Positions 1 to 14,570 of a stretch of DNA of 64,000 nucleotides are shown in pieces. Position numbers and translations under genes: made by a program. The stretch spans positions 3,038,001 to 3,102,000 of the forward strand of contig JAPVLO010000146.1 of assembly GCA_027257055.1 (NCBI GenBank). The letters are read 5' to 3'. This DNA is from Cephalopachus bancanus (Eukaryota; Chordata; Mammalia; Primates; Tarsiidae). How positions within the stretch are numbered: position 1 is the first letter of the stretch; the number at the start of each line of letters is the position of its first letter. Under the pieces are notes generated by a model. That model was not told the DNA's origin. It made no database searches and saw nothing but the letters and a program-made list of their open reading frames with translations.

Positions 1-3599
<3,599 letters not shown>

Positions 3600-3760
3600 A
3601 ATTAGCTATTATTGTTTGCCTTTCTAGTCTACTCTGTATTTACTGAGGGCAATAACTGTGTCTTAGTCACTTTTGTATCCCTGGTCTGGCATGCTTCCTG
3701 TACCATTAAAAAAAAAAAAGCACCACATAAATGTTGGTTGATTGATGAGGTAAACAAATG
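3600..3760 (+). repeat. L2 3' end fragment
   Basis: It contains the 3'-end wording of L2: a tgagggcaataactgtgtct-type stretch, then a ccctggtctggcatg segment, then an ataaatgttggttgattgat tail. An A-run at 3708-3719 interrupts it. Boundaries are approximate. Confidence 0.55.
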
Positions 3761-3984
3761 ATGAATTGTTGCCAGACACTATAATAGGTCTCATGATGAT
3801 GAACCATATGAATTGCTGCCATCCAGTAGTTTTTTTTAACCAACAAAAGGTAATTTGACATTGCTCAATTTACAGGAACAATTGATTTTGCAGTTCAAAT
3901 ACTACTACTGCAATAACCACTGTATATGCATTTTTAATTTAATCTTTATTTAATAGCTTTTATGAGATAATTAACATACAACCT

Positions 3985-4090
3985 CATTTTCCAAAAGGTA
4001 TGTAAGATACTTAGGTAGGGTAAGTAATTTACTATGGTCACACAGCTAATAAGTGATTGGGTCAGATACACATTTGGCCAACTTAAGGTC
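3985..4090 (-). repeat. MIR fragment
   Basis: The phrase ggtcacacagctaataagtg, preceded by a degraded acagatgagg-type stretch, is the MIR core read on the reverse strand. Old and diverged. Confidence 0.6.
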
Positions 4091-4139
4091 TGAGTTGTAC
4101 ATATTAGAATGTATTCTCCGTGCATTAAGCCTTGATACA

Positions 4140-4265
4140 GCTCAGTGAAATGGGTAATAGTTTTCTTATTTTACACATGTGGCTTAGAGAGGAAGCACGA
4201 TTGTTCATGATCACAGAGAGCTAACGATGGAGCCAAATTCGAATCCAAATCTTAACAATTCCAAA
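4140..4265 (-). repeat. Second MIR fragment, adjacent
   Basis: The order of cattttacagatg-like, aggcacagagag-like, tgatcacagagagctaacga and attcgaatcc-like words matches MIR in reverse. It lies about 50 bp from the previous MIR, either as an independent insertion or as part of a split copy. Confidence 0.55.
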
Positions 4266-4966
4266 TTCTGTGCCCATCTCTGCCTTTCTCCTTATCACTG
4301 TTAAATGATGAGAAAATACTCAAATCACTCCAATCTTTATGCCTAGAAATCACAATCAGTATTTATTAAAATGTGACATTTTCCAAAATGCATTCCACAG
4401 AACCCTAAGATTAAAAAAAAAGTACATGATCAAAAATTGCTTATTGTGACACCTTCTGAAAATTCACACTGCATATTGATATTAATGATCTGAGAAGTCT
4501 GCAATCAACAAAAACAAACAAAAACCCCACAACTAACTCATTTTCACTTCACCAATTTCACCATGTATTTTTATTTATCTTTCCAATGAATGACCATTGT
4601 ATCTAGAGCTCTGGATAGCAAACTTTGAAAAATCCTGTAAATACTTTAATATTCTGGGATTTTACTAGAGATTATTTGGGTCACGGAAAATACGACTCTA
4701 AGCAGCATTCTAATCCTACCAGGACCTCCTGGACTTGGAAGTCTTCTGTCTTCACATACCTGATAAGACTCTTCAAAGCAAGAGGGTTTTGTTGGGGGGA
4801 GGGTTTGGCAATTTAGATTTAGCAAGTAGTAACTTGAATCTCTGTAATGTGTGAGACATTTTCATAATGTGTATGTTATAAATTAGTTGAGGCGCTTTTG
4901 TTTTCATGTGATAGAAATCCGAATAAAATTGTCTTGCGCAAAAAATGTATGTGTGTGCTTGTGTGT

Positions 4967-5013
<47 letters not shown>

Positions 5014-5766
5014 GGGGTGGAGGGGTTCACTCATTCATATAACTGAAAGTCTAGGAATAATCTGGACTTCAAGGACTGCTCAATTCATTTGTTCAAATTC
5101 TGTTCCCACGCTGTCCTCTCTATCTGCCGGCTCTTCTTTCTTATGTGGGCGCCATTCTCTGACAGGCTCTCCTCAGGTGGTGGCAAGTTCCAGGTTTACT
5201 CTACCAGCACAGAAGCTTAATTGAAAGGAGAGCTTTTCTGGGCTTTGATTGGAGCACATCACATACCAGTACCTGAACGAGTTAATCACTATTACTCTCC
5301 CAGGCAGACCACAGTTGGCCTAGGACCTAAAAGCAGAATTAACCTCACATGAGCTGCTGAGATGGAGGAGAAATACTTCATTAAATGAAATCAAAGAGAT
5401 GCTACCATAGAAATACAGTTGCTTGACGGGCTAATATCCACATACCTGAATGTAACACACTATTCCTCATGTCTGTGAAGCTCTCACTGAGGATGAAAAA
5501 TAGATTTTCCTGATGCCACAATTGTATTTTCTCATTTGTTTTCTAGCTAAAAACCTAAACTACTTTTAAATTCTATCCCAGAATCATTAAAATAAGACCT
5601 AACTATCTGAGGGCATATTAGTACCTGTATATAAATAGAATATAAATTGCATAGGTGTAACATTTTGCAAAAATACCTTAACTGAGATTTTTGGTAGTTT
5701 TTCTATGGGGTGAAGATAGGCCATTTAATGTGTAACTATTACTATTTAAGAGACATACTTGCCTCT
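4266..5766. other. Unique intronic sequence with one (GT)n tract
   Basis: No transposon family is recognisable apart from the dinucleotide tract listed separately. The open frames at 4773-5030 and 4898-5224 are created by reading the GT repeat as Cys-Val or Thr-His and are not genes. Confidence 0.5.
4968..5012. repeat. (GT)n microsatellite
   Basis: About 22 uninterrupted GT units preceded by interrupted units (gtatgtgtgtgcttgtgtgt). The long pure run makes length polymorphism likely. Confidence 0.95.
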
Positions 5767-6076
5767 TAAAGTATTCTCTTTTTTTTTGAGTCGGAGTCTC
5801 ACTCTGTCACTCAGACTGGAATGCAGTGGCCACTCCCGGCCATCGCAGCCTCGACCTGCTGGGTTCCAGCGATCCTTCCATCTCAGCCTTCCAAGTAGCT
5901 GGAACTACAGGTGTGCGCTACCACGCCCTGCTAATTTTTTTATTTATTGTCGAGATGAGGGCTCACCAAGTTGCCCAGGTGGGTCTCGAACCTACAGGCT
6001 CAGCCAATCCGCTCACCTCGGCCTCCCAAAGTGCAGGATTACAGGCTGAGCCACCGATCCCAGCCTAAAGTATTCT
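5767..6076 (-). mobile_element. Alu, full-length, flanked by target-site duplications
   Basis: The reverse-strand Alu body occupies about 5778-6065, with a short T-run at the left (A-tail). It is bounded by an 11-bp direct repeat taaagtattct at 5767-5777 and 6066-6076. It carries the lineage-specific right arm (ggccactcccggccat) and the longer linker (ccaagttgcccagg). The A-tail is only about 10 nt, suggesting an older insertion. Confidence 0.95.
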
Positions 6077-7289
6077 TAAATGTGGCCTATTAGCAAAATT
6101 AAATATAATGATACAATTTTCATTTCCAGGGTGTCCAATCAAATAATTATTATAAAATTATATTCTATCACTTAGTGCTATTTGGTGGGCTATTTGATTA
6201 TTTTGTTTTATCAAAATTTTTAGAAAGTATAGTATTTGACATTAGCATTTAATCTGATGCACGTTTTTCCTGCCTCACTTACCCCTTGTCATTCCAGATA
6301 ATAATTAGGTCATCCAGACATTGATGGACCAGACTTGTTGGGTCATCTGTTTTTTGCCATTATTCTCAACAGACTCCAGATAATTCTAATTTACTTATCT
6401 CAGTGGAAAAATACTAAAAAGAACCATGCTGAAGTTAAAAGGAGTCCTGCTGGGGTGTAGGAGGAGCAGAGGCCTGCCCACTTACTCCTCAAATCCACTG
6501 CCTGTTGAGCATTGGCGATCTACTTCTTTTCTTCACTCTATACCATTATGTTCTTGGCTATTCACTGTTTGCAAAGTATGGTGAATTTTTCATATAAAAA
6601 ATAAATTGGTTACTTGAAGTCTTATGGTTTTGAGTAGTAAAAATTAAACCTTTAGCATCTTTCATTAGGGTTTGTTCACTCAGTTTACTTCAATCAAGGA
6701 CAATTAAGTTATTTCGTTTTTCACATAGTTGTTATTTCAAAGACGCCATTCTCTAGGTCTCCAAATTAAGAGAGTAAACCTTGTCAGTTGAAGAGAGTGA
6801 AAAAGTATTTTGCTAACTCTCACTCTCACCTTAACCATAGAATCTTTTTTTAAATGAGAAGGCACAATATCATTATAGAAACCTGCATTTCATATGTAAC
6901 CTTAGGCAAATCACTTACCCAAACTAAATCTTGGTTTTCTGGCTGTAAAAGTGGAATAGCAATGATCATTGTGCGAAATTTTTGTGAAGAATCATTCATA
7001 CACACACTGCATATGTTATGGTTAATATTACATTGCTGATTATCTTATACTCAGCCCAGTTTGCTCTTGTGATCGTAAGTCAGTACAAAAGTAAAAAAAA
7101 TAAAGCCGGACCTCTATGTTGGTATCAAGCATGTGTGCAGGAAGATATCATCATATGATATCAGATTTATGACAAAGAATTTCATAGGTCCCATTTAGTT
7201 ACTTTAAATCCACATGTATCTGCAGAGATCTATGTCACAGAGTCAAAGGCCTAAAACCTATTCCTGAGTATATATACCCCTCCTGGTAG
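6077..7289. other. Unique intronic sequence
   Basis: AT-rich with no recognised repeat or coding signal. The left end of the following L1 is hard to place; its 3' UTR may extend a few tens of bases left of 7290. Confidence 0.4.
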
Positions 7290-7967
7290 TGACCCGCTAC
7301 TGACATTCCTTTCATATAGTATAATGATAAATGTTCAGGGTCCACTTATGAGTGAGAATATGTGGCACTCAGTTCTTTGTTTTTGTGATAGATCACTGAG
7401 TATGATGGACTCTAAATCCATCCAAGTTGCTGTGAAGTCCATAATTCTTTATAGCTGTGTACTATTCCGAACATCCAGGATCTACAAGGAATTCAAGCAT
7501 GCCAAAAGGAAAAAAAAAAACAGCCTATCACAAAGTGGGCAAAATATATAGACATTACTCAAAAGAAGACATATGAGCAGCCAACAGATACATGAAAAAA
7601 TGCTCAGCCTCACTAATCATCAAAGAAATGCATACCAAAACCAAACTGAGATACCACCTAACTCCAGTCAGGAAGGCCATCATTAGTAACTCAAAAAATA
7701 AAAAGAAAAAAAGAAAAAAACAGATACTAGAGAGGATACAGAGAAAAGAGAATGCTTCTACACCATTGGTGGGAGTGTAAACTAGTATAGCCTCTGTGGA
7801 ACACAGTGTGGCAATTTCTAAAACATCTAAAAATCGACCTCCCATACAACACAGTAATCCCCCTTCTGAGAATATACCTGGAAGAACTCAAATCATCTAC
7901 AAAAAAGGTACCTGTACATACCTGGCACACATGTTTATTGCAGCACTATTCACAACAGCAAAAAGAT
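7290..7967 (-). mobile_element. L1 fragment with inverted 5' part (twin-priming structure)
   Basis: Two pieces of the L1 3' region lie in opposite orientation. At 7290-7470 the reverse strand reads the end of L1, with the antisense phrases cacttatgagtgagaatatg and tccatccaagttgctgtgaa. From about 7471 the + strand reads the upstream end of ORF2, including caaagtgggcaaaa, gcagccaacagatacatgaa, actgagataccacctaactc, ggtgggagtgtaaa and attgcagcactattcacaac. The switch occurs around 7468-7472. No poly-T is visible at the left end, so the 3' terminus may be lost or degraded. The ORF2 remnant is broken and non-functional. Confidence 0.85.
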
Positions 7968-8034
7968 AATTTAATTTGTAATGAAAAATGCTACCATAAA
8001 GATGACAATGATGATAACATTCATACTAATAATA

Positions 8035-8235
8035 ACAGTTAACATTTACTTAGCTTTGTTCTAGTCCAGATACTGTTCTAATCACTTTGCATACATTTTC
8101 TTATTTGCCATTACAGTAAATTTATGATATAAGCAACACTATTCCCATTTTACAGATGAATAAACTTAGGTTTAGATGGGGTAAGAAACTTCAAGTATAT
8201 GTAGCTCATACACGGTGGAGCTGGAATCCAATCTT
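8035..8235 (-). repeat. MIR
   Basis: The words run in MIR reverse order: aacatttacttagc, ctaatcactttgcatac, then cccattttacagatgaataa and a gctggaatcc end. This is one of the longer MIR copies here. Confidence 0.75.
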
Positions 8236-11200
8236 AAGTATGTTGACTTCAATTCCCAATTATACAATCAACAGAGTTTTAAAGATGCCCTTAACTAGGC
8301 CAAGATTACAAGTTATTACCCTTCTTTGCAAATTTGCATACATGTTTAGTAGAAAAGAGATTTTTTTTTGGTTCTTTTATTTGACTTTAAAGAGAAAGTG
8401 TTTAAGAACTAAAACAGGAATGACAATAGTTTATGCTACATTCTTTGTTGCTTCCAAGACCATAGCAGTTTAAAATCATGTAGAAGACCACACACAATCT
8501 CAAAATCATTCTATGATTGTTTTCAAAGTTCTGATTTTACTATTTTGCACAAATTTAATTATGCAATTCATTTATTTTAACCCCTTCTTGATTGTCTTCT
8601 ATATTCAAGGCCCTACGCAAGGCACTAATGGAATAATGACAAATTCTAATATGAACTAGCTTGAGTGAGCCACTTTCTGCACACTGACTAACTTGATTAA
8701 GTTTCAAAATAAATGTCTTTCTTTATAAGAACATTATAAGTCTGGACCATGATCCATTTAAAAATAGAGGATCTGTTGCATGTTATTAGAATTTTCAAAC
8801 AACAGTTTTGTCTAGCACGGTGACCAATTCCCAAAGTAGTTGAAAAGTGAATGTTTAACTCTACCTAGAAAGTGTACTATTATATAAATAATAAACTAAT
8901 ATAAAAGGAAAAAAAATTCTCATATTTTAAGCATTTATGTAACTATTCAGTAATTCATTGGAAATGTATAACTGTTGTCTGGTTTTACAGTATTCTTAAA
9001 AGAGGGTGAATGCCCAAACCAAATATTTAGCAGTGGGAATTATAAAATCATAAGGCGATTAAGTTAGCTAGTCGCAGAATTCCAATATTGCTTTTTAAAT
9101 GACTTCAGGATATAGGAGGTACTAAGGTTATTATCTGTTATCAGGAATACAGTGGAATTGTACAACTGGATAATAACCAAACAAACTGACACAATGTAAA
9201 ATTACATTATCAGTGTGTTAAAACAAAATTGCGCCCTAAAGGAGTCCACATGCCAGCTCAGAGCTGCAGTGTAATTATGCTTAACTCTGATAATTAAAAT
9301 ACAACGGAGATCAACAGAATCATTTTCATTAAGAAAATTATTAATGATGGTGGTATAACAGTAATTGATTGCAGAGCACCACAGGATAACGTGATGCCGA
9401 AAACCCATGTTTCATGAACATCTGAGGCTTTTTCTGGTTATGTTCCATTGGAATGAGAAATACTTTTTAGGCAGTGAGCAATTTATTATCCCTCTTCTAG
9501 GAATGTGTGATTGTAAAAATGGCTACTTTAGAAAACCCCAGTTTTGATTTAAATTGTCATTTCTAAGGGGTTCTAAAGGTCAAGACAAGTGACCCCACTA
9601 GTGACTGTGTTATTTACAATAAAGCTGTCTGTTGCAAATTGCAGAATGACAGTAACTTCAGCAAATATTGGGCCTTCTGTCATTTTCATTTCTTACTATG
9701 CATTTACTATTTTTACAATTATGTTAGTGATTTACTGATGTTATTTCAATCTGGGTCTGGTCATACTGAATAGTTTATGTCCTTAGTTATTATTTATATA
9801 TGCTATATGATGTGAAAAATGCATTTGTTTTCATATCAACATCAATGCAAGTTTCCTTAATGAAATGTTGGTAAATAGCCCTGCACAATAATGCCATTAA
9901 TTATCTTAGTGGATTAGATGTGCTATCATGTTTGGAAAAAAATACCCTAAACCACCCTGGATCCATGCATGAATGAAGCTTCTGTCTCTTAGGGGTAGAA
10001 ACCCAGTTAGAATGTTGGCAAATGATAAGAACTAAGAATACATCAGTTTTATAAGTTTAAAAATGTGAAATGAAGAGCTGGGTCTTTTGAGAGGTGACTC
10101 ACTATCATTCAGGGATGTTAGCCTGTCATTCAAAGAGATCCTAATCTTGAAAGCTACCCCCAAAAGTATCTTTGTCAGTTGAAATGAGGGACAACTCTTT
10201 GGGCAGATTTTTTTCAGAGTAAAATACTGAAAATCACTTAAAAAAAAAAACTGTATTACATAGAGAAAATTATTATGTTATAAATCTAGGTGAAGAAAAG
10301 CAGGATATGTGATTCTGTTCCTAAGATAATTATAATTGTATTTAACAAGTGTATGCACAGGGAAACATACTGAAAAGAAATAATGTTAAATTATTAAAGT
10401 ATTTCTGTAAAAGTGGCAAGACTTGGGGAGATATTTGGTATCTCTTTTTAATAATTTTCTTCACTTTGATTATTTTCCTTATGTAATTTAAGAAAAATAT
10501 TTGCAAATGAAAATCATTCTTTGTCTTAACTACATTCTTACCCTTCGTTTTGCACAACCCAAACTAAAAGAACAAAGAAATCTTTGCCTTATCCAGTGTT
10601 CCTCATCCACAGAATTTAAATTATTTCCCAGTGATATAATTACTTTTTCTTTAGTATCTCTATGAAAGCCCTGACACTTTGTTTTTCATAAGATAATTTT
10701 GCAAATAAAATGCAAGTACCAGAGCACATGCTCTGCACACAATATGACCCAGGTGTCATGAGGGCTACAACTAAGGAACAATGACCCCTTGGCTTAAGAA
10801 GCTTATTCAAAGAGCTCCATTGACAAAGGTTGCATAACGCTGAGCTCAATCTCACATGTTTAAGAAAAGGTTTGCATAGAATGTGGAATTTTGGTTGATA
10901 TTGAAAGTTGAGTGCCAGTTTGAGAAATGGGGTGAAGGCTGTTAAGAAGGTTAAAATGAGGTGCCTCAATGCTTATAAACTGTGATGCATATGGTGTATT
11001 TGTGATCAGCACAGGTTAGTTAGAGCAGATCATTCACAAATGAGACCAATGAGGGGCAAAGTTCCAAAAGTTTCTGAGGGCCGTGTTATAGACTCACTTG
11101 GATGCTACGTCTGAAGACTTTATCATGGAAAGCTACTCATATTTCTGAGGTACATATGACCAAATTGGGATTTTTATTAAGATTATGGAGTCAAAGGTTA

Positions 11201-11299
11201 AGCTTAAGCTGATTCATTAATAAAGCTAAGACTTTGTGTATCAAGGACATAATGTTGGTGCTACACTCCTCCAGAAGATAGTAATAAACCATCTGCCTT
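8236..11299. other. Unique intronic sequence, about 3 kb
   Basis: No Alu, L1 or LTR is recognisable. The open frames on either strand are short and have no protein signature. The stretch around 9150-9420 and 9590-9680 looks compositionally balanced and could be a non-repetitive conserved element, but this cannot be tested from one sequence. Confidence 0.4.
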
Positions 11300-11568
11300 A
11301 CTTCACTCATTATCAGACTTCAACAATTTCTCAACACAAATGAACTTCCTATCCACTCACCCCACCACCATCAGTTTTCTGTCCATTTACTCTGGCTTGG
11401 ATTCCATAACTCCATCATTCTAATCACTTTCTTAACCCTCCTCCCCACTCTCTCTCTCTGACCTTTACTAGCCTGGTAATTTCCCACTTTGGTTAATCTA
11501 ACTCTCCATTTTCTCCTGGCTACATCCAAATAGCAGAAGTTAGGTCGGTTAGTATTTGTGAAGTACTT
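11300..11568. repeat. Pyrimidine-rich old repeat, possibly L2
   Basis: The text is C/T-rich (aacttcctatccactcaccc, ctcctccccactctctctct) and resembles degraded L2 3' sequence. No single diagnostic word is intact, so this is a weak call. Confidence 0.25.
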
Positions 11569-11870
11569 AGAATAGCACCTGAAGCCGGGCTCGGTGGCTC
11601 AGCCTGTAATCTCGCACCTTTGGGAGGCTGAGGTGAGTGGATTGCCTGAGCCCGCGGGTTCGAGACCCGCCTGGGCAGCGAGACCTCATCTCTACAATAA
11701 ATCAAAAAATCAGCCGGGCATGGTAGCACATGCCTGTAATTCTGGTTACTCGGAAGGCTGAGGCGGAAGGATCGCCAGAGCCCAGCAGGTCGAGGCTGCC
11801 ACTGCACTCCAGTCTGGGCGACAGAGACTCCAACTCAAAAAAAAAAAAAAAAAAAAGAATAGCACCTGAA
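11569..11870 (+). mobile_element. Alu, lineage-specific short-linker subtype, with TSDs
   Basis: The body is about 11584-11855, starting gccgggctcggtggctcagc. It is flanked by a 15-bp direct repeat agaatagcacctgaa at 11569-11583 and 11856-11870. The left arm has the perfect tRNA T-arm-like box at 11654-11670 and the short linker ctgggcagcgagacc. The right arm lacks about 16 nt of the GGCC hairpin seen in sister copies (near 11797). The near-perfect TSD and long A-tail suggest a fairly recent insertion. Confidence 0.97.
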
Positions 11871-12059
11871 TGTTTCATAAACTTGGGGTCAAAACAGAGC
11901 AAAGGAAGCACCACAACTAAGAACAACTGAAAAAAAAACCAACAACAACCAGTGCTGACAAGTATTATGTTACATTTGACCACAAGGAGTTGTGAGCCCT
12001 CAGTCTATGTGTCCTGACGATCTGAATTTATATTACTAATCAGTCTTCAAGGTGACATT

Positions 12060-12390
12060 TCAGACTTCTCTCTCCCCATATATATATATATATATTTTTT
12101 TGAGTTGTGGTCTTTCGCCCAGGCTGGAGTGCAGTGGCCTTCTCATGGCCACCACAGCCTCGACCTACTAGGCTCAGGCGATCCTTCTGCCTCAGGTTTC
12201 CAAGTAGCTGGAGCTACAGGCATGTGCCACCATGCCCGGCTAATTTTTTGATTTATTGTAGAGATGAGGTCTCCCCAAGTTGCCCAGGCTGGTCTCAAAT
12301 TCGTGAGCTCAGGCAATCCTCTCACCTCGGTCTCCCAAAGTGCTGGGATTATAGGCGTGAGCCACTGCGCCCAACCTCTCCCCAAATATT
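12060..12390 (-). mobile_element. Alu inserted beside a (TA)n tract
   Basis: The reverse-strand Alu runs from the T-run at about 12095 to about 12375. Flanks share tctccccatata and tctccccaaata, an imperfect target-site duplication. A run of about eight TA units (12079-12094) abuts the A-tail. It has the longer linker (ccaagttgcccaggctgg). Confidence 0.9.
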
Positions 12391-12499
12391 TAATATCATC
12401 TGTTAGATAATAACTTACTTTTTGTTTCACAGAGAAAATGAAAAAGTGGCCAGACATATACATCTCCAATGACTTCCTATCACAGTTGGAGTGATTATA

Positions 12500-12720
12500 A
12501 GAATTGCACACAGGGCGAGATCTGGCTCACCACTTGTTTTTGTGAATAAAGTTTTATTGAAACACCACAACACCAATTTGTTTATACATTATATATGGCC
12601 ACTTTTACACTGTAACATTCGAGGTGAATAGTTGTGACAGAGATTATCCAGTCCGCAGAGCCTAAAATACTTTATTTGGTATGTTACAGAAAAAGCTTGC
12701 CAAAACTCGAACTAAACCTA
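12500..12720 (+). mobile_element. Nonautonomous hAT-type DNA transposon fossil (probable)
   Basis: It reads through a familiar mammalian short DNA-transposon consensus: gctcaccacttgtttttgtg, aataaagttttattgaaaca, then a ttgtgacagagattat and gcctaaaatactttatttgg stretch and a ttacagaaaaagcttgcc end. The family is recalled from pattern only; terminal inverted repeats are too decayed to prove the class. Confidence 0.5.
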
Positions 12721-13949
12721 CAAAGTAATTACCCTGGCTTAACAGGTCCTATATGCTCTGCCCTTGCATGCCTCTGTGACTACTTCTTCTATTACTCTTT
12801 AGTACTTTGTTCCAGTGGCATAGACCACTTGCTTTTGTTTGAAAAGACAAAGAATGCCATGACTTCAGGATCTTCTTGACTTTCTGAGATGGCCTCAAAT
12901 TTTAAAATTTACCTTTGATACTATTTTTTTTTATTAGAGTGTTTATAATTTATAAGAGGTCTTTCTTGTTCTCGGAATAATCCTTTTTTCATCCCCTTGC
13001 TCTTTTTATATGTATATTCTTTCTTCTCTCTCTGAAGATAGAAATTGGAGGATATTTAGGAAGGTGTGTGTCTTGTGCATAGTTTATTTTTCTTGTCTAT
13101 TCTCCTCCTTGTATTTAATGCTGAAGCTTGCCTAAAATGGTTTGAGATACACAGATGCCTGCTTTATATTTTAAGAGCAGGACACTGAAGTCTGCACGAA
13201 AAAGCAGTGTGAGCAGGCAAGACTTATCAACTGGTAGATTTTGCTTGCATAAGATCATAGTATGATGACTCAACCATGGTAATGAGGTCCCCAAATAACC
13301 CTAAATTTAATTTTTTTTTTTGCTAGCTTCTCAGTCTCCTAATATTTTTGAACCTTGCAGCCAGCATTCTGAGGGAGAGAAGGACAAGGTGGTACATTGG
13401 GGATGTTCTATCTCATTGTTGAAAATATAGGTGGTCCTTTATTTTTCTAATTCAGGCATCATATTAGCATCCCCCTTCACTGAGCCGGTGTTCCTGGATC
13501 TAAAGCCTTTTTATTCTAGTTCTCCAAAGACTAAACTTCCATTTCCTAATAGAGTGGGAAGAGGATGTCACTTAGCTCTATAAGGAATCACTGGGCATAT
13601 AGGACAGCTTTTCCTCACAATGCCTGTTTAAGTTTTAGCTACACTGCTCACTTTACCTTTCAAAGTACTAGATGCCTTTTCTTCCTGATTTATTTTGAGA
13701 TAGAATGGAACAAATCTGCTTGGTCCTTGTTGGCCTGCTGCTCTTCAAGTACGTGGATTTCAACTTTCTATACTGAGGTGTGTCATTTATCATTCCATCA
13801 ATGTTTTAGCTTCCAATATTTTGTTGACTTCTATTATATACTCTGCCCCATCTCTTTGCCCTTATCATTCTCTTTTCTTTTCTTCTTCTTTTATTTATTT
13901 ATTTTTTTGTTTATACTGTCATTTTAGTAAAAGGGAGTGGAAGCAAATG
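12721..13949. other. Unique, T-rich intronic sequence
   Basis: No repeat family is recognisable. The open frame 13565-13927 ends in low-complexity Phe/Leu translated from a T-rich tract (13860-13910) and is not a gene. Confidence 0.4.
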
Positions 13950-14199
13950 TGTACAATCAATTCACCATTGAAGTGCAATCATTCACTTCCTTAACAGGAA
14001 GCATTCTCTGCTTCTTTTCTACACAAGCTTCTGCAAAGTTTTCTGCCTTTGTTTCTTAGACTTCTTCAATTCCAGCGTCTTCTTGCCTTTTCAGTTTCTG
14101 TTTTCAGAACTCCAGTGAAGTGATTGTCTTACAAGTCTTCTATGGTCTATTTGTTGCCAAGTTTTCATTCAACTTGCTTGATCTAGTCATCCCCTTCCA

Positions 14200-14570
14200 T
14201 GCCACTGACAAGGGTCTCCATTATTGTTTATCCATTAAATGTTAGCATTTTCTAGTCATCTTTCTCCTCATTTATATTTTCCCCTGATGATCTCATCTTT
14301 ATTTTTTGACTACTCTACCCCTTATAGCCTCATTTCTCACTCATCCTGCATAATTGTCCTGTGCTCCAACTATACTTTATTATTTCAAGTTTCTCAACTG
14401 TCCGTTGCTTGTTCATATCTATCTTTGTACATCATGTTTCTTTTGCCGGATAACCTTCTCACCATCTTTATCATTGTTTCCAGGTACCATTCCAGGCTTA
14501 GTGTGTGTCAGTGCCTCCAAAAGGCCTTGTCTGCCCCATATCCATAAGAAGAAAGCTCCACCCATGGCTG
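14200..14570 (+). repeat. Old L2-like segment
   Basis: The order of C/T-rich phrases (ttcttttgccggataacctt, catctttatcattgtttcca, gtgcctccaaaaggccttgt) resembles the L2 3' half, where a comparable phrase precedes the aggccttccctga words. It is strongly diverged. The overlapping open frames (14239-14731) are then chance. Confidence 0.35.

Noticed and set aside
4773..5224. Open frames with Thr-His or Cys-Val runs
   Set aside because: They are translations of the (GT)n microsatellite. The same applies to 18662-18959 and 31295-31528.
11654..11670. A tRNA gene suggested by the T-arm-like hairpin
   Set aside because: No acceptor stem, D arm or anticodon arm surrounds it, and it lies in an Alu left arm.
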